The translations under genes and the position numbers were made by a program. DNA of 53,279 nucleotides from Saprospiraceae bacterium (GTDB lineage: Bacteria; Bacteroidota; Bacteroidia; Chitinophagales; Saprospiraceae), in the NCBI GenBank assembly GCA_026993525.1, contig JALWSS010000131.1:1-53279 (forward strand), given 5' to 3'. Below are positions 1 through 9,479 of this stretch, piece by piece. Under the pieces are notes generated by a model. It did not search any database and was not told where the DNA came from. It saw nothing but the letters and a program-made list of their open reading frames with translations. Within the stretch, counting starts at the first letter, position 1. Every line of letters begins with the position of its first letter.

Positions 1-190
1 CTACGCTGGTTCCGTCCCGAAATTTCTTCGGGATGTCCGGGACCATATCTTGTCGGACTCCGTCCGACATTTTTCCAGAAGGAATAACTTCGTTTGACGA
101 GAATACCACTTTTTGCAGTGCACTCATTCCTCAATTCTTCGATTCCTCTCCCGACAAAAGTCGGGATCAATTCCTCGATTCCTCACATAA
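1..190. repeat. Intergenic palindromic repeat region
   Basis: This stretch holds several short perfect inverted repeats. TCCCGAA/TTCGGGA has arms at 15-21 and 27-33, GTCGGA/TCCGAC at 52-57 and 63-68, and TCCCGAC/GTCGGGA at 149-155 and 160-166. Between them is a run of 'TTCCTC.ATT' words. Its reverse complement matches the TTGAGGAA tandem repeats near 12732, so both sites seem to carry the same dispersed non-coding family. No convincing gene is present before 475. Confidence 0.6.
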
Positions 191-474
191 CGCACTGCGC
201 AAGGTAAGCTTTGCTTTTATATTCTTCGGAAAATGTGATTCGACTGCAAGCCCATTGCGAAAGCGAGTGAAAAGAAAAAATGATTCTCTGGCCAAAGCTC
301 CGTTGATGCCAGCATTGACCGGAGATAATTTTATGTGGCCCTGTTTCTTTTCAATTGTCCTGCTAAGCTTACCTTGGGCGCCTGATCCGGACCTTTCGCC
401 AAAAGAGCCAGCCGCCGGTTTCCAGAATGGTTCTTGAAACGGGGAAGTTGGTCAGTTACTCATCTTGAATAAAA

Positions 475-2712
475 GTGAAAACAAAAAACGCTGAAATAAA
501 ATTGTCGTCCGGTGGTGCCGGATTTGGTACCGCTCCTGTTTTCATGGCCACCATTTCTACCATTCTCGGTGCCATCCTTTTTTTGCGATTCGGGTATGCG
601 GTGGCCCATGTGGGCTTTTGGGGCACCATCGTCATCATCGTTCTCGGCCACATTGTGACCATCGCCACGGCCATGGCGGTTGCCGAGATCGCCACCAACC
701 AGAAAGTAGAAGGCGGCGGGGCATATTTCATGATCTCCCGCTCCTTTGGCATCAACATTGGCGCCGCCATCGGTGTGGCCTTGTACCTGGCCCAGGCCAT
801 CAGCGTGGCCTTTTACGTCATTGCTTTTGCCGAGGCTTTCCAGCCCGTTTTTCAGTGGCTCAACGCGTCCTACAATCTTCATCTTGCCGACATGCGCCTG
901 GTGAGCATTCCTTCCATGGCCTTGCTCACCCTGCTCATCCTCACCAAAGGGGCTGATCTGGGAGTGAAGGCTTTGTATGTGGTGGTGACCGTGCTTTTTA
1001 TTTCCATTATTTTGCTGTTCCTTGGTCAAACCGACTACCTGCCACCACCCGACCGTTTCACTGCCCACATTGCCAACCCTGACAGTTTTTTCTATGTGTT
1101 CACCATCATTTTTCCGGCATTTACAGGTATCGCGGCGGGGCTGGGACTGTCCGGCGACCTGAAGGAGCCGAGGAAATCCATTCCGCTGGGCACCATGAGC
1201 GCCACGCTTTTCGGAATGGTGGTTTACGTTTTCATTGCCTACAAACTGACGGTGAGTGCCAGCCCCGAAGACCTCGCCAACGACCAGCTTTTCATGAGCA
1301 AAATTGCGGCCTGGGGGCCCGCTATCCCCATTGGTCTGGCCTGTGCCACCATTTCATCGGCTTTGGGTTCCATCATGATCGCTCCGCGCACCTTGCAGGC
1401 ACTCGGCAAGGACAAGGTATTCCCTTCCGAGCATTTCAATGAGCTGTTTGCAAAAGGAAAAGGCGCTGCCAACGAACCTTTCAACAGTGCGGTCATCACT
1501 TGTATCATTGCCTTTCTTTTCATCGCCATGGGCAATGTGAACTTCGTGGCTGAGATCATATCCATGTTTTTCATGGTGACCTACGGAGCCATTTGCCTGA
1601 TTTCGTTTCTGGAACATTTTGCAGCGGACCCCTCCTACCGGCCCACTTTTAAATCCCGGTGGTACCTGTCTTTGATTGGGGCCGTGTTTTGCTTTTGGCT
1701 GATGTTCCAGATGAATTTCCTGTATGCCGTTTTGTCTTTGTTGCTGATGCTGGCCATTTACCTGTTCATCACCTATTTCAAAGACAGCAAAGAAGGGCTG
1801 GCAGCCATTTTCCAGGGGGTCATTTTTCAGGTTTCGCACAAGCTTCAGGTCTTTCTTCAGAAACGAAAGTCGGATGCACATGAAAAGTGGCGGCCAGCCA
1901 TTGTCGGATTTTCCGGCGACACCTTCCAACGACCCGCCTTGTTTGATTTTGTGTCATGGCTGTCCTACAAATACGGTTTCGGAACCTATACCCACTTCAT
2001 ACACGGAAGGATATCAAAAGAAACAGGAGCGGAAGCACGCATTGCCAAATCAAAGCTCCTGCAAATGGCCATTGCTTCCAAAAGCCACGTTTACCTCGAT
2101 ACACATATCAGCCCCTCTTTCACCACAGCAGTGGCACAGGTTATTCAGCTTCCCGGTATGTCGGGCAAAGAAAACAACATGATCGTTTTCGAATTTCTGA
2201 AGAAAAAACCTGAAACACTCAAAGACATCGTTGACAATTTCCCCCTCATCAAAGCCCTCAATTTCGATGCATGCATTTTGGGAACCAGCGAAAGAGGCTT
2301 TGGTTACCACAGGTACATCCATATCTGGATCACCTCCAAAGACGTCGAAAACGCCAACCTGATGATCCTGCTCGGCTTCATTCTTCAAGGCCATCCGGAT
2401 TGGGAGGATTCGGAGATCAGGATCATGGCCGTAGCACCTGAAAAAGAGCTGGTTCAACAAGAACTTGAATTGGTGCAAATCATCGAAGAGGGCCGCCTGC
2501 CTATTTCAAAAAAGAACATCGAGATCATCCCTCAAAAAATGGATGTTGATCTCAAAGAACTCATCTGTACCAGGTCTGAAATGGCAGACCTGACCATCCT
2601 CGGGTTCCGGCATGAGGCACTGAAAAAGTTAGGTGTTCAAACTTTTACCGGCTATGAAGAGATCGGAAATGTACTGTTTGTGAATACCTCGCAGATACAG
2701 GCGATCGAGTGA
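475..2712 (+). CDS. SLC12-like APC-superfamily cation/chloride cotransporter
   Basis: A 745-residue integral membrane protein of the amino acid-polyamine-organocation superfamily, closest in layout to bacterial relatives of the SLC12 (Na-K-Cl / K-Cl) cotransporters. Residues ~18-450 form about 12 hydrophobic segments. The first carries the helix-break region 'TILGAILFLRFGYAV', where APC transporters bind substrate. Residues ~470-745 are a soluble tail beginning 'WRPAIVGFSGD', which resembles the SLC12 cytoplasmic domain, where paralogues start 'WRPQ'. The GTG at 475 is the first start after an in-frame TGA at 466-468, and no Shine-Dalgarno is visible. The ion specificity (K+, Na+ and/or Cl-) cannot be told from sequence. 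It stands alone, with a convergent gene downstream. Confidence 0.85.
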   Translation: MKTKNAEIKLSSGGAGFGTAPVFMATISTILGAILFLRFGYAVAHVGFWGTIVIIVLGHIVTIATAMAVAEIATNQKVEGGGAYFMISRSFGINIGAAIGVALYLAQAISVAFYVIAFAEAFQPVFQWLNASYNLHLADMRLVSIPSMALLTLLILTKGADLGVKALYVVVTVLFISIILLFLGQTDYLPPPDRFTAHIANPDSFFYVFTIIFPAFTGIAAGLGLSGDLKEPRKSIPLGTMSATLFGMVVYVFIAYKLTVSASPEDLANDQLFMSKIAAWGPAIPIGLACATISSALGSIMIAPRTLQALGKDKVFPSEHFNELFAKGKGAANEPFNSAVITCIIAFLFIAMGNVNFVAEIISMFFMVTYGAICLISFLEHFAADPSYRPTFKSRWYLSLIGAVFCFWLMFQMNFLYAVLSLLLMLAIYLFITYFKDSKEGLAAIFQGVIFQVSHKLQVFLQKRKSDAHEKWRPAIVGFSGDTFQRPALFDFVSWLSYKYGFGTYTHFIHGRISKETGAEARIAKSKLLQMAIASKSHVYLDTHISPSFTTAVAQVIQLPGMSGKENNMIVFEFLKKKPETLKDIVDNFPLIKALNFDACILGTSERGFGYHRYIHIWITSKDVENANLMILLGFILQGHPDWEDSEIRIMAVAPEKELVQQELELVQIIEEGRLPISKKNIEIIPQKMDVDLKELICTRSEMADLTILGFRHEALKKLGVQTFTGYEEIGNVLFVNTSQIQAIE

Positions 2713-2754
2713 GAACAACAGCGAGGGGCTACAAGTCCTGAATATCTTTGTTTG

Positions 2755-3399
2755 CTATCGCTTTTGCCAGGTTGCCAATAAATCCAACCACTTTTGTGCA
2801 GCTTCTTCTGAATAGATAAACTCTTGCCCTTTGAACAGGGTAGGAAGAATGGTATCTCCTGTTTCAGAAGACCATTGGAAAAGCGACTGCATTATTTCTG
2901 CGACTGCTTTGCTTTGTTGAGGATTGGGAATTGCCTTGATGTATTTGATTTTTTCATCCTCGACGACCAACCACACTGAATCGTGTACAACGTATTCCAT
3001 TCCCACCGCACTGAACCAATCATTTGACTCTACCACACGGCAAAGGAGGGTGTCTCCATATCGTTCCAGTAATTCAAAGTTGAGATTGCTGTTCAGTGTG
3101 GAATCCCATTCTGCAAGCTCATGCATTTGCACAAGTCCTGATTTTGTCCAGACATCCTGAATTTCGAAAACTACCTCCGGAGAGTAGCAGGAAAGCTCCT
3201 TTGAGACATCGTGCGCGTTGTGAGCTTGTTCGTACTTTCTGAGGGTAGTTTCAGGGGCCGAAGAGCAGGAGCAAAAAAAGGCCAATAACAGCAAGCACAA
3301 TCCTGAAGTAAGAAAGCCATTCCCCGCGAAAGAACTCCACTCGCGTACGGCACTGTGAATGCAGATTTTAGCAGACCCGGTATCTCCTCCTTTTTTCAT
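2755..3399 (-). CDS. SnoaL/NTF2-like lipoprotein
   Basis: Predicted 214-residue lipoprotein. After a long N-terminal stretch comes a hydrophobic segment with candidate lipobox 'LLLLAFFCSC', so the mature protein would be anchored through Cys. The mature part starts 'LRKYEQAHNAHDVSKELSCY', the usual opening of NTF2/SnoaL-fold proteins: an alpha helix, then 'H..D......Y'. That fold is a cone-shaped pocket used by many unrelated enzymes and binding proteins, so the function is unknown. The ATG at 3399 (MKKGG) was chosen over the upstream start at 3507 because the extra 36 residues have no signal character. The true start could be further downstream. It converges on the SLC12-like gene. Confidence 0.6.
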   Translation of the reverse strand: MKKGGDTGSAKICIHSAVREWSSFAGNGFLTSGLCLLLLAFFCSCSSAPETTLRKYEQAHNAHDVSKELSCYSPEVVFEIQDVWTKSGLVQMHELAEWDSTLNSNLNFELLERYGDTLLCRVVESNDWFSAVGMEYVVHDSVWLVVEDEKIKYIKAIPNPQQSKAVAEIMQSLFQWSSETGDTILPTLFKGQEFIYSEEAAQKWLDLLATWQKR

Positions 3400-3775
3400 G
3401 GCTGTTTCGAAAAATGAACCAGTACTATAACAAAGCACAAATATCCCGGCATTTATAAATGGATAATTGGACCACCCATTCGGGGAATTGCCGGTAGAAG
3501 TTTTCATACAAGAAGTTTTGTTCTTCCATTTGGAAGACCGCCACAGAGAAAGGTTCAGGACTATAAAAGCTGAAAATACACAAATTCAGCAAGATGGAGT
3601 GTTTGTCCCCCCCCTGCTCTCGTTGAGGCTTTAAAATGTACCTGATTCAGCAAAGGAGATGACTCCGCCCATTGGAGGCCAATGAATTCGATCTTAAAAA
3701 CACAGGTAGGGTAAATTCAATGCCGGGCGTTTTTAGGGTGTGATTCATACAACTCCTAACCACAAAACAGAAATC

Positions 3776-4603
3776 ATGAAACAGCTAAGTTTTTTGCTTG
3801 CCCTTTTCCTTACCCTCGTACTTACCCAGTCCTGCCAGAAAGACAACGAAACAGATCCCTGGCTCGGCCACGATGCTCCTGCATTGCCTGCTCAGGAAAC
3901 CTTTTTGATGAGCCTGACACCATTCACGGAAATGGGAGGACTGGCCGATGATGAGGTGGATTCCAGAACCATTACCAATTGGTCGCATGCCGCTGGTAAT
4001 ATCCTGGTTTGGAACTCCCTGTTGAGCCTGCACCTGACCATTCCGATCCTTTCGTTCCAGGAAGCCTTCAACCACCAGCCCGTTTATCAGGGGCAGGGAG
4101 TTTGGCTTTGGTCTTACGAAGTGACCGATGACACCGGAACCTACCAGGCTGAACTCTACGGTGAATTGCTGGTCAACGACGAAGTGAAATGGGACATGTA
4201 CATTTCAAAGACCGGTGGATTCTCCAATGTTCATTGGTACACGGGAATAACGGCACTGGACGAGTCCTACGCCCACTGGACCCTGAATTTCGACGCCAAC
4301 GATCCGAAACCTTTTATCGGAATTGACTACCAGCGCAACAACGGAGACGACGTGGAAGTCATCCGCTACACCAACATCATTCCCGGCAACCCCGACAATG
4401 GCGGCTACATTGAATACCGCGCCGGAAATGTGGTACCCGGCGAATTCGACAGGGCCTACGACGTATTTGGCGCCGGCATCAACAACCTGCTCGAAATCAA
4501 CTGGAATGAAACCAACCACAACGGCAGGGTGAAAGACCCGCATTTCTACATGGATGAAGAATGGCACTGCTGGGATACGCAGTTGCAGGATGTGGATTGC
4601 TGA
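3776..4603 (+). CDS. Hypothetical Bacteroidota lipoprotein
   Basis: 275 residues starting MKQLSFLLALF, with a short hydrophobic core and lipobox 'LTQSC'. The mature protein would be a lipoprotein, probably of the outer membrane or periplasm. The body is rich in Trp, Tyr, Asp and Asn and predicted to be beta-strand, which suggests a small beta-sandwich or barrel-like fold. No enzyme motif is recognised. The ATG at 3776 was chosen over an upstream in-frame start at 3740 because it places the signal peptide at the N-terminus. A strong terminator follows within 30 bp, so the gene appears monocistronic. Confidence 0.7.
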   Translation: MKQLSFLLALFLTLVLTQSCQKDNETDPWLGHDAPALPAQETFLMSLTPFTEMGGLADDEVDSRTITNWSHAAGNILVWNSLLSLHLTIPILSFQEAFNHQPVYQGQGVWLWSYEVTDDTGTYQAELYGELLVNDEVKWDMYISKTGGFSNVHWYTGITALDESYAHWTLNFDANDPKPFIGIDYQRNNGDDVEVIRYTNIIPGNPDNGGYIEYRAGNVVPGEFDRAYDVFGAGINNLLEINWNETNHNGRVKDPHFYMDEEWHCWDTQLQDVDC

Positions 4604-4631
4604 TGAAGGAATATAGCAAGGCCACAAAAAG

Positions 4632-4672
4632 AGCGGCCGTACCAACTTCATTGGATGGTACGGCCGCTTTGT
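4632..4672 (+). terminator. Rho-independent terminator of the 3776 lipoprotein gene
   Basis: Perfect 13-bp GC-rich stem (AGCGGCCGTACCA at 4632-4644 pairing with 4656-4668), an 11-nt loop, then a T-rich tail TTGTTTTC. It sits 29 bp after the stop codon. Confidence 0.9.
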
Positions 4673-4709
4673 TTTCAATGATTTGAAGGCAACCAAAAAT
4701 CTACGTTCC

Positions 4710-4805
4710 TCCTGCTTGATTCTCACAACAGCTTTGGGTCTGCGACACGCCGACTTTGCACGCCAACTCAATGTTCACGCCAACCACCTCAACCGGGTGT
4801 TATGA
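4710..4805 (+). pseudogene. Relic of an AraC-family regulator C-terminal HTH
   Basis: Read in the frame of 4740, this piece encodes 'ADFARQLNVHANHLNRVL' followed by TGA at 4803. That matches the first DNA-binding helix-turn-helix of Bacteroidota AraC-family regulators, where 'FA..L.VH.NHLNR..K' is the usual pattern. There is no start codon, no N-terminal sensor domain and no second HTH, so it is a fragment. AraC regulators often sit beside aldo/keto reductases, and a reductase relic lies at 9480-9845, so the two may once have been neighbours. That link is an inference. Confidence 0.55.
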
Positions 4806-4965
4806 ATTTGAATCCTGAGTCCACTGAAGTAAAATCAGCGACGTATCTAACAACCATTGGTGCTTTGGCATCATGCTACTCCATCTCAGTGGGCTGGTGT
4901 CAGGAAGTAGCAATTCTTTAGTAGAATGGACCGTGCCTCGCAATCTTCAGTGGTTGGCTGTGCAA

Positions 4966-7900
4966 TCACTGCTTTTCGGCCATAACGGCCACCTTCCCGG
5001 CCATTTGACCACCATCCCCTGATAGCTGCACGAAATAGATGCCGGCGGGCAGAGAGACCGACGACACCACCTGCGGAGTGGCAAGGTCGGTCACGAACTG
5101 CTCAGCCACGATTCTTCCGGCGACATTACGGAGAATCAACCTGCCGGGGCCACTTAAATGCCCCCGCGACGAAACGGTGAAAGCCTCCCCTGCCGGATTG
5201 GGAAAGATGAGCAATGACGCGGGTGCTTCTCTGGAATCTTCAGTGACAGCAAGAGGCGTATCATTGATGGTGAAACTCACCTCATTGGTGAAAATGGGTT
5301 CGTTGAAATCGAAATAAATAGCAGCCATATTGCGAACCGGAATGTCAGCATTGAATGCCTTATTCCTTTGTATTGCAAAGGTCACGAAACCGTGGCTATC
5401 GGGTTCGTTGGAGGTGCTGTCGGGCAATTGAATATTGTCGAAAACGATTTCCAACAGTCTACCCGGTCTCAATTCAAACGAGCTGACCGGATGGCTGGCT
5501 GCCACAAATCTCAGAGACGGCAGGTAAAGTGCCGTGTCTATCATATCGGTGATTCGCACCCGCTCAGCGGGATAGTTCCCGGTATTTTGAAATTGGATGG
5601 TGTAAAGCAGCTCTTTACCTTCGGCAATCTCGGCTTCAGTGAGGCCTGCGGCGGGCTGCACCCGTTTTTCATTGGGGTCGTAAGAGCCAACGACGGTGTC
5701 GGTTAAAACAAACACGTTGTCATCAGGCGTGTAATCGGCAGTTGGGGAAGATACTCGCCAGGTGCAGGTAACCGGTGTGCCGAGGGGGGTAGTGGGCGGT
5801 ACATTTGTTTTCACAGAAATATTCCCACCGGAAAACAAGGACAATTGACCGGTATCCCAGATCAGACTGTCACCAATGACGGCAGTAGGGGTGGGATAGG
5901 CGGAAATATAGGTGAGGTTGGGATCAAGCCGGAGGGCGACCTTAGCATGGGGTTCGGTGGTGCCAACATTTTCATAATGAGCGTAAAGTCTTAAATCATA
6001 ACCTGGCCGGGGCCTGAAAACATACTGTCCCGCTACTGACAGGTCGGTGATGTCGGGTGTGAGGTAGATGCCGAAATCCTTACCGGAACCTCCGGCATTG
6101 GCGACATACCAGGGCGGGTTGATGCTCTCTAAGTAGGCCGACTGTATGAGAGGACGAAGCGTATCCTGCATGTTCGGTGTGATTCCCAACGACCAGGTGC
6201 CATCTTGCGCCGTGGTGGTGAAATAAAAGGGATACCAGCCTCCAGGTTGTACCACGCTGACACGGACGTTTGGAAATGGATATTCACCGGCATCGTAAAC
6301 GCCATTGTTGTTTAAGTCGAAATACACTATTCCCTGGGCCAATTCACCATAAGTACTGTCCGGAATCTCCGATTGGAAAACCCCGCCGCCGTAGCCGCCG
6401 GAGTATACCTTTCCATCGAAAAATGTGACGGTAGACCCCAGCGATGGCCCCACCGGCAGCCATGTCTTGCACGAATCGAGCGAGGTGAAATAACCGAAAG
6501 AGGGAGCAGACAAAATAGGAGTTCCCTGATGATTGTAGAAGACAGGAGTAAGATAATCCAGAGTAGGATCAACATAAAACTCGATTTCAGGCAATCCGTC
6601 GTGGGCATAAGTCCAGTTTATACCATCTGTCGAAGTATATAGACGTCTATGATATTGGCCATTGATGGATATTCCCACTGATGCGAACAACCTTTCATCC
6701 ATAGCCAACAGTCTATAAATGTACCCATATGGAAATTCTGTCAGCTCTTCCCAGGTTTTCCCAAAATCGGAGGAAACGAAAATCTTGTCCAGGCTATTAG
6801 CCAATAGTTTCCCGTTGAAATTCACTATATCCCAGAAATCGGAATTATAGTCAGCCACTAGTTGCCAGCTTGCCCCCAAATCCTCCGAGCGCCACACATA
6901 ATAGAAAAAATCATCCAAAATAATAATCACGTTTTGGAACAGATAGAGGCGGTCAATGTACAGTTTACCCCAAAAGTCTGATTCAGGATAAATCGTGTCC
7001 CAACTTTGTCCGAAATCAGTTGAAAGGAAAAAATGGTCCGAAAACCATTCAGCAGTGCATATGTAACCTTCATCATTAGCTGAAAGGTATGCATAATACA
7101 ACTCAGGTATGGGCAAGGGCGAATCTGTACTCCAGGTTTCCTGTATCGGGTCGTATTCGTAGAGTCCCGTTCCGGCACTGGCCCAAAGCTTACTCCCTCC
7201 TGCCTTGAGGCTGATTATAGCTGCGGATGCCAATCCGTCGTTGGCATCGACGAGGCTCCCTGACGCATCGTCCCACCTTAATACACCTTTGCTATAAGTA
7301 CTGCCGAGTAGATGCCCCCCTGCAGTGGCCAGATATTCCAGATAAAAATGGTAATTGTTGTCGAGTATCAATCCTTCCCAGGTTATGCCAAAATCAGCAG
7401 AGCGGGCGAGGTTACCACTCCCTGCCACATAGAGGGTATCTCCAACCAACTGAAAGGATTCAAAGTTTTCATCCCATGGTTTGCCCTGGTTCGACCAGGT
7501 CTGCCCGTCATCATGGGAATGCCATATTTTTTTTTGAGTACTTACGAGGAGGTTCTGGTCTGAAGCAAAGATGGTTTTGATGTACTCATTTGTGTCGAGC
7601 GGAACAGGGATGGAGGCCCAGTTTTCTCCGTTGGCATCCGTACGCCACAAGTTGGAAGAACTGACACTGTACAGTCTGTCATCAAATTTCCAGAGGTAAT
7701 AGCCGTACTGAAAGGGAGGGAAAATTGTATCCCATGTTTGCCCTTCGTCAGTGGAGCGGTAGATAAAGCCCTCCTGACCTTTTGGAATGTAAATACCGTG
7801 GCTGCACCATACAATTTCTGAAAAATATTCGCTGCCAGGCGGCATATTTGCTTCCGTCCAGGTGGTGCCGTTGTCATGGCTGATGATAAATTTGACTGAC

Positions 7901-8178
7901 CCGGGAGCAGGAAAATGGTTGCTCAAAGACTTAGCGGCCAGGTTGCTGCCATTCGTGGCTAACGGCCCTATGCCGGCTTCGGGCAATTGCTCCCAGGTCA
8001 TCCCGTCGGCGGTGCGGTAGAAATAGTATTTGTCTGCGTAAAAGGCATATTCACTATTTGAATAGATACGGGAAAGTGAGCCTCCATTAGGCCCGCCGGT
8101 ATGTTCCCAATTGAATTGTGAGTGGCAAATGTTTGCAAGGAGCAGGGAAAGGAGCAGGAGGGTAAAACGAGTTTTCAT
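4966..8178 (-). CDS. Asp-box (BNR-like) beta-propeller protein with T9SS sorting domain
   Basis: 1070 residues. A signal peptide (1-20, MKTRFTLLLL...) is followed to ~residue 600 by repeated Asp-box motifs such as 'DEGQTWDT', 'DDGQTWSN', 'DFGQSWDT', 'DLGASWQL' and 'DFGKTWEE'. These are typical of sortilin/Ycf48/BNR-like propellers. Next comes an SdrD B-like module near 614 ('DLNNNGVYDAGE'). A DUF11/DUF7619-like domain starts near 831 ('GSYDPNEK') and contains 'IQFQNTGNYPAE'. A type A T9SS C-terminal domain starts near 984 ('IFPNPAGEAF'). The protein is therefore probably exported and attached to the surface or released. No catalytic residues are evident, and the role is unknown. The ATG at 8178 gives the signal peptide; 33 upstream residues in frame are not credible. 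Confidence 0.85.
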   Translation of the reverse strand: MKTRFTLLLLSLLLANICHSQFNWEHTGGPNGGSLSRIYSNSEYAFYADKYYFYRTADGMTWEQLPEAGIGPLATNGSNLAAKSLSNHFPAPGSVKFIISHDNGTTWTEANMPPGSEYFSEIVWCSHGIYIPKGQEGFIYRSTDEGQTWDTIFPPFQYGYYLWKFDDRLYSVSSSNLWRTDANGENWASIPVPLDTNEYIKTIFASDQNLLVSTQKKIWHSHDDGQTWSNQGKPWDENFESFQLVGDTLYVAGSGNLARSADFGITWEGLILDNNYHFYLEYLATAGGHLLGSTYSKGVLRWDDASGSLVDANDGLASAAIISLKAGGSKLWASAGTGLYEYDPIQETWSTDSPLPIPELYYAYLSANDEGYICTAEWFSDHFFLSTDFGQSWDTIYPESDFWGKLYIDRLYLFQNVIIILDDFFYYVWRSEDLGASWQLVADYNSDFWDIVNFNGKLLANSLDKIFVSSDFGKTWEELTEFPYGYIYRLLAMDERLFASVGISINGQYHRRLYTSTDGINWTYAHDGLPEIEFYVDPTLDYLTPVFYNHQGTPILSAPSFGYFTSLDSCKTWLPVGPSLGSTVTFFDGKVYSGGYGGGVFQSEIPDSTYGELAQGIVYFDLNNNGVYDAGEYPFPNVRVSVVQPGGWYPFYFTTTAQDGTWSLGITPNMQDTLRPLIQSAYLESINPPWYVANAGGSGKDFGIYLTPDITDLSVAGQYVFRPRPGYDLRLYAHYENVGTTEPHAKVALRLDPNLTYISAYPTPTAVIGDSLIWDTGQLSLFSGGNISVKTNVPPTTPLGTPVTCTWRVSSPTADYTPDDNVFVLTDTVVGSYDPNEKRVQPAAGLTEAEIAEGKELLYTIQFQNTGNYPAERVRITDMIDTALYLPSLRFVAASHPVSSFELRPGRLLEIVFDNIQLPDSTSNEPDSHGFVTFAIQRNKAFNADIPVRNMAAIYFDFNEPIFTNEVSFTINDTPLAVTEDSREAPASLLIFPNPAGEAFTVSSRGHLSGPGRLILRNVAGRIVAEQFVTDLATPQVVSSVSLPAGIYFVQLSGDGGQMAGKVAVMAEKQ

Positions 8179-8610
8179 TTCGTGCGGGTTTAACCGATGA
8201 AATGCCCGGCAAAGCAGGAGACAGAATTCATATGGCGGGGTCTCATCGAGCGCTGCCTCCGGTGCTCTGGCAGGCATGGAATAAAGGCTTTAAAGCGTTC
8301 GGGCAGAGGATTGCCCTCAGACAAATATGGTGTTTTTTGTACAGATGTCCAACACCTGGTTGTGGCAATTGTCCGCCATGTTGGCAATTTGTCAGCTATC
8401 CTACATTGTTTTTTTCCATAACCTACTCCGAGTCCCAGGCGCCTTTACCTGCTTCACCAGGCAAGAGTGGATTGGATGAAAACCTCCCTCGTTCAGCATT
8501 TGAGCAAAAGTTTTAGATCATTGTTTGATTCGCACAACACACTGCTTGATTTCCACAACAGTTACGGAACAACGACTCGCCCTTTTGCATGGAAATCAAT
8601 GCATCAGGAT
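8179..8610. other. Gene-free stretch, probably degenerate
   Basis: No supported gene. Short open frames exist but lack recognisable protein features. Around 8543-8583 the DNA resembles 4712-4752 (roughly three quarters of about 41 positions by eye, beginning CTGCTTGATT), next to the AraC relic. This suggests diverged duplicated wreckage on both sides of the Asp-box gene. Confidence 0.4.
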
Positions 8611-9399
8611 ATGATTTTGAATTTTTCTCGCAAACACCCGGGCTGTGTTATTTTCGCAATGTCGCTTTTTCTGTTCACCAATGCATAGGAAGCAGACAGT
8701 ACCCGATCCCGGCTGGATTTCAGTGGCCAGCTCAACGTGACCAACAACGGCTTTTCGCTGGTACCAACACTCACCCTTGGCGGCCCTTCAGTGGTATCCA
8801 CCTTTTACGTCGGTGGCAGGGAGCGTTTCAGTTTCAAGCCACAATTCAGGTATGCACTGGATTTCAAGCCCCGATATTACATCTTCGTCTGGCTGTACAA
8901 GCTCTTTTGGAAAGAAAATTTCGCGATGAAAACCGTCACCCACTTACCAGCGCTTTCATTCAAACCCATCGGAACCACACATGAGGGAGAAGAGGATCTG
9001 TGGTGCAGGCCAGCCGTTTTTTTTCCGGTAGCTGAACTGTTGCCTGAATGTAAACTCACTCCAAACCTTAACATTGGAATATACTACTTTTATGGGAAGG
9101 GCATCGAAAGCGATTTGAACGACAACACCCATTTCATTTCCCTTCAAGATGATTACAAGCGATTACCGCTCTTTGGTAAATGGCACCTGTCAGCAAATGC
9201 TCCAATGTACTACCTCCGTCTTGACGATCTGGGTGGGGTGTACCTTGCCCCTTCAGTTAGTTTGGGTAAAGCGGGTGTGCCCTTTTCCATCTCTTCGGCA
9301 ATGAATTAAGCCAGAAACACCAATATTGCCGGAGAAGATTTCGAATGGAATGTCAGTCTCTACTGGACCTTTGGGAACCGGTTTGTTCAGTCTCAATAA
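8611..9399 (+). pseudogene. Outer-membrane-type protein gene with two in-frame stop codons
   Basis: One continuous frame encodes a signal peptide (MILNFSRKHPG... ending FLFTNA), then TAG at 8686-8688. It continues with 'EADSTRSRLDFSGQLNV' and about 200 residues of aromatic, alternating beta-strand character. A TAA at 9307-9309 is followed by 'ARNTNIAGEDFEWNVSLYW' and a final TAA at 9397-9399. The first stop lies at the signal-peptide junction, where Bacteroidota proteins often have Gln, so CAG to TAG is a likely cause. The second stop precedes what looks like the last membrane strand. No frameshifts are apparent, so decay is recent or the stops are read through. The alternating strands suggest a small outer-membrane barrel, but no family was recognised. 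Confidence 0.65.
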
Positions 9400-9479
9400 C
9401 AGGAAGGGTTGGCATAAAACAGCCACTGTCACCAACCAATGAAACACCATGGAGCCCATTGAATTCATAGAAGGATTTT

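Noticed and set aside
33-437. 134-codon plus-strand frame
   Set aside because: It crosses palindromic repeat DNA, has an unnatural composition and no family features, and ends just before the transporter gene.
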